Origin: Terriglobales bacterium
GTDB taxonomy: Bacteria; Acidobacteriota; Terriglobia; Terriglobales; Acidobacteriaceae
Reading direction: 5' to 3'
DNA: 44,027 bases
Assembly: GCA_035567895.1 (NCBI GenBank)
Contig: DATMPC010000079.1
Span: forward strand, 1 to 44,027
The position numbers and the translations under genes were made by a program. Of the stretch, positions 41,411-44,027 are shown piece by piece (the first letter of the stretch is position 1; every line of letters starts with the position of its first letter). The notes under the pieces were generated by a model. It saw nothing but the letters and a program-made list of their open reading frames with translations. It was not told the DNA's origin and made no database searches.

Positions 41411-43507
<2,097 letters not shown>

Positions 43508-43526
43508 GCGCAATAGGCGCTTCGTT

Positions 43527-43892
43527 GTGGTTCGTGAGGTTTCGGTTAGAGAAGGGCGCGAGACGGATTTTGAAAGGATCTTCGGGGCGGAAGGAATCTG
43601 GCCGGATTTTCTAAAGCGCTCAAGGCGGTATCTGGGCAGCGAGCTTCGGCTCAAGTCCAAAGCGGAGCGGCGATTCAGGTTGGATGATTATTGGGAATCG
43701 CATCTTGGTTTTGAAGCGTTCCGGGCGATCCACCAGTTGGATTGCGACAGGTTCGACCAACTCATCGCTCGCGAAGAGTTGGTGGTAAGAGAAAGGTTTC
43801 TCGGAGCGTTCTATATGTCGGAGCGTTCTATATGGACGACTCCGAATCGGATGAAGGCGACGATCTGGTGCCTTCGTAAGAAGTTGAGCTAG
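43527..43892 (+). CDS. ABM-like small protein with frameshifted C-terminus
   Basis: A 121-residue ORF between fusA and tuf. Start is placed at GTG 43527 ([20 protein letters not shown]), 19 bases after the fusA stop. The body ([20 protein letters not shown] then [55 protein letters not shown]) looks like a dimeric alpha-beta barrel/ABM family protein. At 43801-43834 a perfect 17-bp tandem duplication shifts the frame: the present end is basic ([20 protein letters not shown] then KKLS), whereas removing one copy gives [19 protein letters not shown] and a TAA at 43877-43879. That acidic tail would be a natural end. Biochemical role unknown. Confidence 0.7.
43801..43834 (+). repeat. Perfect 17-bp tandem duplication
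   Basis: TCGGAGCGTTCTATATG occurs twice in succession (43801-43817 and 43818-43834). 17 is not a multiple of three, so it changes the reading frame at the C-terminus of the gene at 43527. Slippage-type mutation or, if the assembly is at fault, a consensus error. Confidence 0.85.
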
Positions 43893-43917
43893 CAGCTTAG
43901 AAGCTAGGAGCTTATAC

Positions 43918-44027
43918 ATGGCGAAAGAGAAATTTGACCGCAGCAAGCCGCACGTGAACGTGGGGACGATTGGACATATTGATCACGGCAAGACGACGTT
44001 GACGGCGGCGATCACCAAGGTGCTGTC
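43918..44027 (+). CDS. tuf: Elongation factor Tu (start only)
   Basis: The first 36 codons are present: [20 protein letters not shown] then [16 protein letters not shown], containing the G1 loop GHIDHGKTT. Start ATG 43918 with TAGGAG at 43905-43910. The gene continues beyond the window. EF-Tu carries aminoacyl-tRNA to the ribosome; position after fusA is the usual str operon order. Confidence 0.97.

Overview
The window is a stretch of bacterial chromosome with mid-to-high G+C. It suggests an Acidobacteriota (Terriglobia/Koribacter-like) genome. That assignment is inference, drawn from the gene mix (solitary MacB/FtsX-type permeases, a small CxxxxC zinc-ribbon protein, receiver-PilZ and HD-GYP proteins, HtrA without a signal peptide) and from intergenic spaces packed with long palindromic repeats. 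No rRNA, complete tRNA, CRISPR array, phage or transposase gene was seen.

Layout. 1-7.9 kb: carbon use (MFS transporter, acetyl-CoA synthetase, FitAB/VapBC-type toxin-antitoxin pair, L-lactate permease, PfkB sugar kinase), separated by large inverted repeats. 7.9-10.5 kb: YegS/DagK-like lipid kinase, small ABM-fold protein and tyrosyl-tRNA synthetase. 10.8-14.7 kb: two MacB-type permeases without an ATPase, and a secreted beta-lactamase-fold serine hydrolase. 14.9-22.5 kb: a phosphate island (pstS behind a Pho-box-like repeat, phoU, DUF47 protein, PiT transporter, phoR-phoB, a short Cys-rich protein and a second, solitary PhoB-like regulator). 22.9-27.8 kb: asparagine-synthase-type amidotransferase, ArnT/PMT-like membrane glycosyltransferase and a third lone permease, overlapping end to end like an operon. 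28-36.9 kb: cell-envelope and c-di-GMP genes (sialidase remnant, receiver-PilZ protein, MGDG/MurG-like glycosyltransferase, LpxH-like phosphoesterase, HtrA protease, FmdE-like protein, exported unknown, HD-GYP regulator, GT2 glycosyltransferase, zinc-ribbon protein). 37.5-39.8 kb: L,D-transpeptidase, small membrane protein and SPFH protein. 40.4 kb to the end: str operon rpsL-rpsG-fusA-[ABM-like gene]-tuf (tuf cut by the window edge).

The most striking non-coding signal is at least three families of palindromic repeats. Family A is 170-210 bp long with CTGTCATCCTGAGG ends (three copies). Family B is a short hairpin beginning TAGAGACG; its first three bases are the TAG stop codon of three unrelated genes. 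Family C has GTGGCACAG/CTGTGCCAC ends (three copies). Further one-off inverted repeats occur, including one between rpsG and fusA.

Other points worth attention: a perfect 20-bp palindrome at the toxin-antitoxin promoter; a Pho-box-like repeat that also resolves the pstS start codon; a perfect 17-bp tandem duplication that frameshifts the gene between fusA and tuf; and the asnB-glycosyltransferase-permease cluster, the best candidate here for an undescribed envelope-modification system.
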